A stretch of 7,549 nucleotides of DNA from Gammaproteobacteria bacterium (GTDB taxonomy: Bacteria > Pseudomonadota > Gammaproteobacteria > Steroidobacterales > Steroidobacteraceae). The notes below the pieces were generated by a model, which worked only from the letters and a program-made list of their open reading frames with translations, searched no databases and had not been told where the DNA came from. Numbering within the stretch: the first letter of the stretch is position 1; every line of letters starts with the position of its first letter. A program made the position numbers and the translations under genes. The stretch is from the NCBI GenBank assembly GCA_003162555.1, contig PMNQ01000232.1:1-7549 (forward strand). Direction: 5' to 3'. Below, in pieces: positions 1-6,064 of the stretch.

Positions 1-189
1 CGAGACCCGCATCTTCATGCCGCCGGAAAGCTCGCGGGGATAGGAATCGGCGAAGGTTTCCAGGCCGACCATGCGCAGCGCTTCCATGACCTCGTCGCGA
101 GCCGCGCGCTTCGACTGTCCCTTGAGGCGGAGCGGCAGCCAGACGTTCTTGAAAACCGTCGCCCAGGGCATCAGCGTCGGCTCCTGGAA
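1..189 (-). CDS. ABC transporter ATP-binding protein fragment (nitrate/sulfonate/taurine type), fused in frame to truncated aroB
   Basis: The last 63 codons of the minus-strand frame that opens as aroB do not read as AroB. They read as the middle of an ABC ATPase: a Q-loop segment FQEPTLMPW, a helical stretch ([10 protein letters not shown] followed by a charged helix), then the signature motif LSGG followed by MKMRVS at the window edge. QEPTLMPW together with SGGMKMRVS is typical of the NitT/TauT/SsuB family, cytoplasmic ATPases that power import of nitrate, sulfonates, taurine or similar small molecules. The substrate cannot be told from this fragment. Walker A lies before the junction and is absent; Walker B and the H-loop would lie beyond the window. 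There is no start codon or ribosome binding site of its own, because the frame comes straight from aroB. The MKMRVS variant reminds me of alphaproteobacterial members, which would suggest a foreign source; that is inference. The family call is firm. Whether the fragment belongs here is doubtful. Confidence 0.85.
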
Positions 190-198
190 GCCGTACTT
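181..198 (-). other. Chimeric junction between aroB and an ABC ATPase gene
   Basis: On the minus strand, codons AAG-TAC-GGC (198-190) close the AroB motif AEIIKYG, and TTC-CAG-GAG (189-181) open the ABC Q-loop FQEP. The reading frame is kept across the join. The breakpoint can be placed only to within a few bases, because GGC-TTC could belong to either parent (AroB KYG-x, or the ABC G-F/Y-V-F-Q-E context). I see no insertion-sequence end, target duplication or inverted repeat at the join, so transposition is not supported. A crossover at a short shared string, or an assembly or library artefact, is more likely. Confidence 0.85.
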
Positions 199-750
199 GA
201 TGATCTCCGCCAGCCCGGCCTGCAGCTCGCGCTCCGGCAGCGTCTTGAGCACCTCGGTGTCGGTCAGCACTTCGCGAGGCTGATGGAAGGCGCCGATCAG
301 ATTCTTGCCGCCCGGATGATTCACCGCGGTCTTGCCACCCACCGAGGAATCGACCTGCGCCAACAGCGTCGTCGGCACCTGCACGAAATCAATGCCGCGC
401 TGATAGCAGGCGGCCGCAAAGCCAGCCAGGTCGCCCACCACGCCGCCGCCGAGTGCCAGCACCAGCGCGTCGCGGCCGAAGCGGTTGGCGACCAGCACGT
501 CGAACACACGACCGACGGTGGCAAGCGACTTGTGCTGCTCGCCATCCGGCACGATCACTTCGACCACGCGACGGTCGGCGAGCGCGCTCCTGATCGCCGG
601 CGCGTACAGCGGCGCCACCGTGGTGTTGCTGACCAGCAGGATATCGCGCGCCGGCAGCGCTGCCTGCAGCAGCGAATGCTGACTCAACAGCCCGGCCCCG
701 ATGTTGATCGGGTAGGAGCGATCTTCGAGCTCTACGGTGAGTGTCTGCAT
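190..750 (-). CDS. aroB: 3-dehydroquinate synthase, N-terminal half only (C-terminal half replaced)
   Basis: AroB converts DAHP to 3-dehydroquinate, the second step of the shikimate pathway, in the cytoplasm using NAD+ and a divalent metal. The ATG at 748-750 opens a frame matching AroB from residue 1 ([15 protein letters not shown]) to about residue 187. Visible landmarks are PDGEQHK (68-74), the dinucleotide-binding ALGGGVVGD (99-107), [20 protein letters not shown] (125-144), [11 protein letters not shown] (145-155) and the active-site AEIIKYG (181-187). Here E182 should be the first metal ligand and K185 the catalytic-site lysine, by analogy with E194/K197 of the Aspergillus enzyme. AroB proteins are usually about 360 residues, so roughly half is present. 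Both metal-binding histidines of the C-terminal domain are missing, so this product could not be active. After G187 the frame becomes ABC ATPase with no stop or shift. No clear Shine-Dalgarno precedes the ATG, and no alternative in-frame start lies between it and the aroK stop 38 nt upstream. Confidence 0.93.
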
Positions 751-775
751 GCAGCCGCGCGCGTCGGGGGCCGCA

Positions 776-781
776 AGTATA
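776..781 (-). promoter_or_regulatory. Possible -10 element (TATACT) ahead of aroB
   Basis: The 38-nt gap between aroK and aroB contains TATACT on the minus strand, five of six matches to the sigma-70 -10 consensus, 25 nt before the aroB ATG. No good TTGACA-like hexamer sits 16-18 nt upstream (the candidates are GC-rich) and there is no TG extension. aroK and aroB are close enough to be co-transcribed, so this is at best a weak internal promoter. Confidence 0.2.
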
Positions 782-788
782 CCCGGCG

Positions 789-1319
789 TCAGCGGTTGGC
801 GTTCGCGCCCCGATAGGCCTGCACGATCTGCTCGGCGACGTGGCCGACGCGCCGGCGGGTGGTCACGGCGATGAAATCGGCGGTTTCGCGGTACAGCGGT
901 TCGCGGACCTGCATCAATTCCTCGAGTCGCTCGCGCGGATCGCCGGTGCTGAGCAGCGGGCGGTGCCGCGTCCGGCCGGCCCGTTCGGCCTGCTGCGTCA
1001 CGGAGGTCTCGAGGTAGACCACCCAGCCGCGCTCGATGAGCAGGCGGCGATTGTCCGGATCCAGCACCGCGCCGCCGCCGGTGGCGAGCACCACGCCTGT
1101 TTGCGCGGTCAGCACGGCGATCGCCTCGCGCTCGCGCTTGCGGAATCCGCTTTCGCCTTCGCGCTCGAAGATCAGAGGGATGTCGGCCCCGGTGCGCAAC
1201 TCGATTTCATGATCGCTGTCGATGAAGGGCAGATCGAGCAGCCGCGCGACCTGCCGGCCTACTGCGGTTTTGCCCGAACCCATCGGGCCGATGAGGAACA
1301 CGTTGGAGCTGCCGATCAT
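789..1319 (-). CDS. aroK: Shikimate kinase
   Basis: This enzyme phosphorylates shikimate at the 3-hydroxyl using ATP, a late step on the way to chorismate, in the cytoplasm. At 176 residues it is full length for the family. The Walker A P-loop is GPMGSGKT (11-18). The shikimate-binding residues are in DSD (34-36, D36 being the likely contact), R60 in GFRKRE, and the glycine cluster ATGGGAV (79-85). The lid arginine is R120 in RHRPLL, and REPLY (139-143) carries the second shikimate-contact arginine. The ATG at 1317-1319 has AGGGG 4 nt upstream, a close but usable ribosome binding site. The gene starts 35 nt after the stem of a strong terminator and is followed 38 nt later by aroB, matching the common aroK-aroB pair. 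No convincing promoter is visible in the short gap, so expression may rely on read-through or on a promoter overlapping the terminator. E. coli names two isozymes aroK and aroL; gene context supports aroK. Confidence 0.97.
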   Translation of the reverse strand: MIGSSNVFLIGPMGSGKTAVGRQVARLLDLPFIDSDHEIELRTGADIPLIFEREGESGFRKREREAIAVLTAQTGVVLATGGGAVLDPDNRRLLIERGWVVYLETSVTQQAERAGRTRHRPLLSTGDPRERLEELMQVREPLYRETADFIAVTTRRRVGHVAEQIVQAYRGANANR

Positions 1320-1350
1320 GCCGCCCCTAGCATGCCGGGGATGGCGCCAG

Positions 1351-1382
1351 AAACAAAGCGGCCGCCCGAAGGCGGCCGCTTT
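1351..1382 (-). terminator. Rho-independent terminator with UUCG tetraloop after the lipoprotein gene
   Basis: On the minus strand AAAGCGGCCGCC, loop TTCG, then GGCGGCCGCTTT form a perfect 12-bp stem. The loop is closed by C-G, giving the extra-stable cUUCGg tetraloop. The stem is followed by GTTTC, so the transcript ends GCUUUGUUUC, a modest U-rich tail. It starts 27 nt after the lipoprotein stop codon and separates the pil/lipoprotein transcript from aroK. Because the stem is symmetric and A-flanked it could also act weakly on the other strand, but no plus-strand gene needs it. Confidence 0.85.
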
Positions 1383-1409
1383 GGTCAGCTGAGGAAACGA
1401 AGCCGCGCG

Positions 1410-3296
1410 TCAGTCGGGATTCGCGCAGGTACTGCCCACACCGTACGGGCTGACAGATCCCGGAGGCCCGACCGTGCAAGTGTTGTAGTCGGTCGCCGCG
1501 CCCGCCAGAACGAAGGTAGCACTCGTGCTGCTCTGCGTGCCCTGGACCGTGGTCGAGGCTACCAGCGACACCATCACCCAGTAGGCGTGATCGCGCGGAT
1601 AGGTAACCGTGACATCCAGTCTGCCCTGCGAGTCTGTCGTTCCGGAGGCGGGTGCAACCACCGCAACGTTGCCCGGATCGAGTTTACCGTTGGTGTTGTA
1701 GTCCTTACCGATGAGCGAATTGATGTTGCCGGTGTAATCCGTGTCCTCGTTGAGGCACATTTCGGTGCTCTTGTACGCATCCGGATCGGTGCTCAGGGTC
1801 GAATAAACAGGCCCCCAGGTCGAGGTCAAAGCGCAGCTCATCGTGCCCTTGCCGTACGCAACCGGCAGCACCGCCAGCGTGACCGGCACGTTGGGCAACG
1901 CAGCTCCGTTGCTGTCGACCGCGAACACTGAATAGGTGATCTGGTAAATCGCGGGGCCCTGACCGGTATCGATCGTATTGCCGGTACCGAGCGACAGGAA
2001 CACCGTCTGACCTCCGACAGTCAGCAGCGTGGAGCCGGTGTAGGTCGTCGTGCCCGCGAGGTTCTGCACGGTGGCCGTAATCTTGACGCCGTTGGCGCCG
2101 CTGCTCGAATTGCCCGCGGTGTAGACCACCTGGGCGCTGCCCTGGGTGTTGGTCGTCGCGGAGGCCACTGACAAGCCGCCGTTGGTCGGATCGGTCGTCA
2201 GCTGGAAGTTGACCGTCGCACCGTCGACCAGGTTGTTGGCGGCATCACGCACCACCGCTGTGATCGTGCTCTGCGCCTGCACGCCAACCGTTGCAGGCCC
2301 GGCCTGCACGGAAATCTGTGACGGGTCATTGGCGACGAAATTAATATTGAGCTGGGCGGTAACCCCAGCGCCCGTGGCATTGATGACCGAAGGACCTGCT
2401 CCCGTCGAACTGATCGAAACCGTGGCCTGGCCGTTCACATCAGTGGTGATCGGAGTCGTCTGCGACAGCGTGCCGCGAGTGGCCGAGAAGGTGACCGGCT
2501 GTCCGGCCACCGCCACGTTGTTGTTGAGCCAGGTGACCGTCACGGTCTGCGAGGTTGCGAGCGTCACCTGCGTGCCGTCGGCCGGCGCGGTGATATTGAA
2601 GCTCTGCGTGCTGATCGCCACCGGCACCTGCTTCTGCAAGCCCAGCGCAGCTGCTGTAACTGTGTCGGTGCCGCCGACACTCGCGGCCAAGGTGAAATTC
2701 AGGCGGCCGCTCGCGTCGGTGGTGGCGCCAGCGTTGCCCGGGGTAAGGGTGTTGCCGCTGGCGGAGGTCAGCGTCACGACTGCGCCGGAGATGCCCTGGC
2801 CCGCCGAGTTTGTCAGCACCGCGCTGTAGTTGCCGGTCGCATTCAGCACCAGATTCGCCGAACCGCTGAGCGCAAGCGTCGTGCCGACCACGTCAACCGG
2901 CACTGTGGCCGTGGTGGTGCCAATCGTGGCCGTAACCGTGATGGTGCGATCGGTCGGATCTGACCCGGCGTTGAGCGTGGCCTGCGCCAGGCCGTTGGCG
3001 TCGGTCGTGCCCTGCGTGATCGCCAGCGAACCCGAGGTCGCCTGAAAAACAACCGTCACGCCGCTCATCACGTTGTTGCTCGCATCCTTGACCAATGCGC
3101 TGATGGACGCGGAATTCGAACTGTCAGAATGGATCTGCGGCAGGCTCGTGAGCAGCGTCAGGCTGCCGATGACGACCGGCGGAGTGGTGCCTCCCGAGCC
3201 GCAGCTGTTCGCGAACGAGGTATCGCATCCGCTGCTACCGCCGCAGGCCGCGAGGGCCAGTGCCGCGAGTGCCGAGAACCATCGAAGTTTGCGCAT
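1410..3296 (-). CDS. Lipoprotein with about five Big_1/invasin-like Ig domains, between pilQ and aroK
   Basis: Start: the ATG at 3294-3296 (MRKLRW) has AGGTGA 5 nt upstream and opens directly into a lipoprotein signal, giving 628 residues. A longer frame back to a TTG at 3356 would place a non-signal peptide in front. The signal has basic residues 2-5, a hydrophobic run 6-17 and the lipobox LAAC with C18 as the lipidated cysteine. G19 at +2 predicts outer-membrane sorting. Five Ig-like units follow, at roughly 47-136, 140-229, 233-322, 326-428 and 430-598. Each carries a T(D/N)xxGxAx-type strand signature: TDANGLAQATL (98), TDASGRLNFTL (193), TDVNGQATVSI (285), TNTQGSAQVVY (382) and TDSQGRLDVTV (554). 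The last unit has a long insert with C488, C514 and a calcium-loop-like D532-N534-N536-G537-D540 segment. It ends in a P/G-rich tail with C607 and C624. The composition is rich in Thr, Ser, Ala and Val, as in surface adhesins. Inferred role: cell-surface or pilus-associated structural or adhesive protein; the function is unknown. Confidence 0.9.
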   Translation of the reverse strand: MRKLRWFSALAALALAACGGSSGCDTSFANSCGSGGTTPPVVIGSLTLLTSLPQIHSDSSNSASISALVKDASNNVMSGVTVVFQATSGSLAITQGTTDANGLAQATLNAGSDPTDRTITVTATIGTTTATVPVDVVGTTLALSGSANLVLNATGNYSAVLTNSAGQGISGAVVTLTSASGNTLTPGNAGATTDASGRLNFTLAASVGGTDTVTAAALGLQKQVPVAISTQSFNITAPADGTQVTLATSQTVTVTWLNNNVAVAGQPVTFSATRGTLSQTTPITTDVNGQATVSISSTGAGPSVINATGAGVTAQLNINFVANDPSQISVQAGPATVGVQAQSTITAVVRDAANNLVDGATVNFQLTTDPTNGGLSVASATTNTQGSAQVVYTAGNSSSGANGVKITATVQNLAGTTTYTGSTLLTVGGQTVFLSLGTGNTIDTGQGPAIYQITYSVFAVDSNGAALPNVPVTLAVLPVAYGKGTMSCALTSTWGPVYSTLSTDPDAYKSTEMCLNEDTDYTGNINSLIGKDYNTNGKLDPGNVAVVAPASGTTDSQGRLDVTVTYPRDHAYWVMVSLVASTTVQGTQSSTSATFVLAGAATDYNTCTVGPPGSVSPYGVGSTCANPD

Positions 3297-3301
3297 CTTG
3301 A

Positions 3302-3307
3302 TCACCT
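3302..3307 (-). promoter_or_regulatory. Shine-Dalgarno AGGTGA fixing the lipoprotein start
   Basis: AGGTGA on the minus strand lies 5 nt before the ATG at 3296 and is the only good ribosome binding site near the gene's start. It decides in favour of MRKLRW over upstream in-frame candidates (TTG at 3356, ATGs at 3341 and 3335). Its TGATC part could pair with GATCA at 3319-3315 upstream, a 5-bp stem too short to claim as a control element. Confidence 0.7.
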
Positions 3308-3347
3308 GAGCAATTGATCCGTTATTAAGGTCCATGGGCATTCCCCA

Positions 3348-3365
3348 CAAGGTCAATTGACCTTG
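3348..3365. repeat. Perfect 18-bp palindrome overlapping the pilQ stop codon
   Basis: CAAGGTCAATTGACCTTG equals its own reverse complement. It covers the last codons and TGA stop of pilQ and the first bases of the gap before the lipoprotein gene. As RNA it could form a 7-bp stem with an AAUU loop. No U-tract follows on the minus strand, so it is not a standard terminator. It could be an operator for a dimeric regulator, an mRNA-stability hairpin, or chance within coding constraint. Confidence 0.6.
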
Positions 3366-5521
3366 ACCCCTTCACGCACGATCTTCGGAGTCACGAAGAT
3401 CAACAGCTCATTCTTGTTGTTCACGCGGGTGGTGTTCTTGAACAGGTGCCCGAGGATCGGAATGTCACCGAGGTAGGGCACCTTCTTCTCCGAATCGCGG
3501 CGCGTCGTTTCGAGGATGCCGCCGAGCACCACGGTCTGGCCGTCGCCGACCATGACGCGCGTGGTCAGCGTGCGCGTGTCGATCGCCGGCACGTTCACGC
3601 CGCCCGAGGTCACCACCACCTGGCCGACGCTGTCCTTGGTGACGGCGAGGTCGAGGATGATGCGGTTGTCCGGAGTGATCAGCGGCGTCACCTTCAGTGA
3701 CAGCACCGCCTTCTTGAACGAAATCGTGGTCGCGCCGCTCGAGGCTGACTGCTGGTACGGGATTTCCGTACCCTGCTCGATAGTCGCTTCCTTCTGGTTC
3801 GCCGTGATGATGCGCGGCGAGGAAACCACCTCGCCACGGCCCTCGGCCTGCGCCGCAGACAGTTCGAGGTCGACGATGTAGTCGGAGCCCAGCAGCATGA
3901 ACGCGAGGCTGCCGGCCGGGTTCGAGACCGGCATGTTGACGTTGTAACGATTGACCGCCGCATCGCCAGTCGGCACGCCGACCGGATACGGAGTGCCGTT
4001 CGTGCTGAGGTTCGAGATCGCCGTGCTGAGGCCAGTGTCGGCGCCGGCGGCCGTGCCCGAGGTCAGGAACAGTCCGTTGTTGCCGTTGCCGCGCGTGCCA
4101 GTGAGGCCGGCGCGCACGCCGAGGTCACGCTCGAAGTCGTCGTTGACGATCACCAGGCGCGATTCGATCAGCACCTGGCGAACCGGAATATCAAGCGTCG
4201 TAACCAGCTTGCGCACCGCGTCGATGCTTTCGGAAGTGTCGGAGAGCAGCAATGTGTTGGTACGCTCGTCGACCGCAACGCTGCCGCGCGAGGACAGCAC
4301 GGAAGTCGTGGTTGAGCTCTTCAGCAACGCCGCCAGGTCAGTGGCCTTCGCATAGTTGACCTGCAGGAATTCCGTGCGGAGCGGCGCCAGCTCCTGGATA
4401 TCTTTCTTCGCAGCGAGATCGGCCTTCTCGCGCGACGCCAGTTCATCGGCCGGCGCGACGATGATCACGTTGCCGTCGTGGCGCTTGTCGAGGCCCTTGG
4501 TGCGCAGCACGATGTCGAGCGCCTGGTCCCAGGGCACGCTCTGCAGGCGCAGCGTGACGCTGCCCTTGACCGTGTCGCTGACCACGATGTTCTGGCCGCT
4601 GGCGTCCGCGAGCAGCTGCAGCACGGCGCGGGTGTCGATGTCCTGGAAGTTCAGCGAGAGCTTCTCGCCGCTATAGACCTTCTTGTCCTCGGTGCTCGCG
4701 GCGGCCTTGACCACCGGCTGCACTTCGACGACGTACTGGTCGTCAGACTGGTAGGCGAGCTGCTGGAACTCGCCCGTCGCGCTCAGCACGATGCGCGTGT
4801 CGTTGCCGACGCGCAGCGCATCGAAGCCGCTGACCGGGGTGCCGAAGTCTTGTGTGTCGTAGCGGCGCGCGAGTTTCTTCGGCAGCGCGGCGTCGGAGAA
4901 ATTGACGATGATCTGCGAGCCCTGCTGGCTCAGGTTGATCGGGGTGCGCGGATCGGAGAGCTTCACGACCAGCCGGCCCACGCCGCCGTCGCCACGCCGG
5001 AAGTCGATGCTGCGGATCTCGCGCGCGCCACTGGCCGCTAAGGCGGTATCGCCGGATGCCGCCGGGGCGGAAGCGGCAGAGGCTTCTGCTGCGGGGCCAG
5101 CGCCGACGGTGACGATGAGGTCGTTGCCCGAAACTCGGGTCTGGTAAGGCTGCAGCGCGTCGAGGTTGAGCACGATGCGGGTGCGGCCACTGGCCTCGGC
5201 GGCCAGCACGGTGTCGACGCCGGCCGAGGCCACGTCGATGCGATGCGAGGGCATTGCCAGCGAAACGCCAGGCAGGTCGAGCGAGATGCGCGCCGGCTTG
5301 TCGATCGTGAAGCTCATCGGCTCGGGAGCAGGCCCGGTCATGTGCAGCGTCAGCTGCACCTGCTTGCCGCCAATGGTCTGCACGTCGATGGACTGCAGCG
5401 AATTGGCGCTGGCCGGGGCGTCAGCCGCCTGGGCACCCTGCATGACGAACATTGCGGCCAGGCAGGCCAATGCCAGCCCCAGGGCGCTACGCAGGTGGTG
5501 GAAGGCGGTAGATCGGTTCAT
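3353..5521 (-). CDS. pilQ: Type IV pilus secretin PilQ
   Basis: PilQ multimerises into the outer-membrane channel through which the pilus is extruded and retracted. With the ATG at 5521 it has 722 residues: signal peptide 1-32 (hydrophobic 13-27, cleavage after AQA), first AMIN domain about 44-140, an Ala-rich linker about 141-167, second AMIN domain about 168-268, STN/N0 domain about 285-357, secretin N1 domain about 383-446, and the C-terminal secretin barrel about 560-715. The barrel contains VVSSPRIITANQKEA (565-579), VMVGDGQTVVLGGI (656-669) and the family signature VPYLGDIPILGHLF (681-694). AMIN domains bind peptidoglycan in this family. GGAG lies 9 nt before the chosen ATG. In-frame alternatives at 5536 (ATG) and 5545 (GTG, overlapping the pilP stop) have poorer sites and add only eight residues. 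PilP docks on the N0 domain in known systems. The gene is complete, with nothing missing. Confidence 0.97.
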   Translation of the reverse strand: MNRSTAFHHLRSALGLALACLAAMFVMQGAQAADAPASANSLQSIDVQTIGGKQVQLTLHMTGPAPEPMSFTIDKPARISLDLPGVSLAMPSHRIDVASAGVDTVLAAEASGRTRIVLNLDALQPYQTRVSGNDLIVTVGAGPAAEASAASAPAASGDTALAASGAREIRSIDFRRGDGGVGRLVVKLSDPRTPINLSQQGSQIIVNFSDAALPKKLARRYDTQDFGTPVSGFDALRVGNDTRIVLSATGEFQQLAYQSDDQYVVEVQPVVKAAASTEDKKVYSGEKLSLNFQDIDTRAVLQLLADASGQNIVVSDTVKGSVTLRLQSVPWDQALDIVLRTKGLDKRHDGNVIIVAPADELASREKADLAAKKDIQELAPLRTEFLQVNYAKATDLAALLKSSTTTSVLSSRGSVAVDERTNTLLLSDTSESIDAVRKLVTTLDIPVRQVLIESRLVIVNDDFERDLGVRAGLTGTRGNGNNGLFLTSGTAAGADTGLSTAISNLSTNGTPYPVGVPTGDAAVNRYNVNMPVSNPAGSLAFMLLGSDYIVDLELSAAQAEGRGEVVSSPRIITANQKEATIEQGTEIPYQQSASSGATTISFKKAVLSLKVTPLITPDNRIILDLAVTKDSVGQVVVTSGGVNVPAIDTRTLTTRVMVGDGQTVVLGGILETTRRDSEKKVPYLGDIPILGHLFKNTTRVNNKNELLIFVTPKIVREGVKVN

Positions 5522-5541
5522 TCGCTTGCTCTCCATTCCGG

Positions 5542-6060
5542 TCACTCGTTCAGGGCCAGGGCCGCGGGACGTTCGATATATCCGCCGAGGCCGTCGGGAA
5601 CGAGTTCAGTCAACGTGATCTTGTTGGGCGCTATCTCGGTAATGCGGCCATCGTTCTGGCCCAGGTGGTTGCCGACCAGCACGCGCTGCACGCGGCCGTC
5701 AGCCACCTGCACCAGGCCGTAGTCCTGGCCATTGAGTTTGAGCGTGCCGACCATCTTCATCGTGTCGAGCGAGAACTGTTCGAGGAACTCGCGGTTGCGC
5801 TGCACTTCGGGACGCGGCCCGCTGATGCCACCGCGCGATCCGCCCGGCACGAACGGCGAGCGCATCGAGCCGCTCGAATACACATAGCTGTCGTAAGGCT
5901 TGATCTCCGGCAGCGGCTCGACACGGCCGCCCGGTTCCTTCTTGGTCGCTTCGATGAAATTATTCAGGTCGGCATCGCGACCCGAGCAGCCCGCGAGCAT
6001 GCCGCCGCACAGCGCCGCGATCGCCAGCAGCCGCCAGGACTTGAGTTGATTCTGCTGCAT
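5542..6060 (-). CDS. pilP: Type IV pilus assembly lipoprotein PilP
   Basis: PilP is the inner-membrane lipoprotein that links the PilN-PilO heterodimer to the PilQ secretin across the periplasm. It has 172 residues from the ATG at 6058-6060. The start is chosen because MQQNQLKSWR leads straight into a lipoprotein signal with lipobox LAGC (C25 lipidated). An upstream in-frame start at 6138 would overlap pilO by about 74 nt and add an Arg-rich tail. The ribosome binding site is weak (AAGCGG), and the start is only 4 nt after the pilO stop, suggesting translational coupling. After the lipid anchor comes a flexible Pro/Gly-rich stretch with PLPEIKPYDSYVYSS and the conserved RSPF (67-70), thought to contact PilN/PilO. 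Then about 90-170 is the compact beta domain (MKMVGTLKLNGQDYGLVQ, VLVGNHLGQNDGRI) that contacts the PilQ N0 domain. The stop is about 20 nt upstream of the chosen pilQ ATG. Confidence 0.96.
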   Translation of the reverse strand: MQQNQLKSWRLLAIAALCGGMLAGCSGRDADLNNFIEATKKEPGGRVEPLPEIKPYDSYVYSSGSMRSPFVPGGSRGGISGPRPEVQRNREFLEQFSLDTMKMVGTLKLNGQDYGLVQVADGRVQRVLVGNHLGQNDGRITEIAPNKITLTELVPDGLGGYIERPAALALNE

Positions 6061-6064
6061 CCGC

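Noticed and set aside
187..192. Insertion sequence or phage attachment site at the aroB break
   Set aside because: There is no transposase, terminal inverted repeat, target duplication or tRNA-like sequence on either side; the join is directly from one coding frame to another.
181..198. A natural bifunctional AroB-ABC fusion protein
   Set aside because: The join cuts both domains in the middle of their folds, leaving out AroB metal ligands and the ABC Walker A, so no functional two-domain protein would result.
741..1931. A 396-codon plus-strand open frame across aroK and the lipoprotein 3' end
   Set aside because: It is antisense to two well-supported genes, runs across the terminator, is rich in Arg/Ala/Gly/His as expected for shadows of GC-rich genes, and matches no family I recognise.
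2146..2829. A 227-codon plus-strand open frame inside the lipoprotein gene
   Set aside because: Its Val/Thr/Ala/Ser-rich, stop-free reading mirrors the Thr/Ser/Val repeats of the Ig domains on the other strand; it has no signal or motif of its own.
3297..3356. Longer lipoprotein start (TTG at 3356) and a possible promoter in the pilQ-lipoprotein gap (TTGACC or TTGTGG with TTAATA/CTTAAT)
   Set aside because: The AGGTGA site and lipoprotein signal fix the start at 3296. The hexamers match the consensus poorly or at wrong spacing, so no promoter is called.
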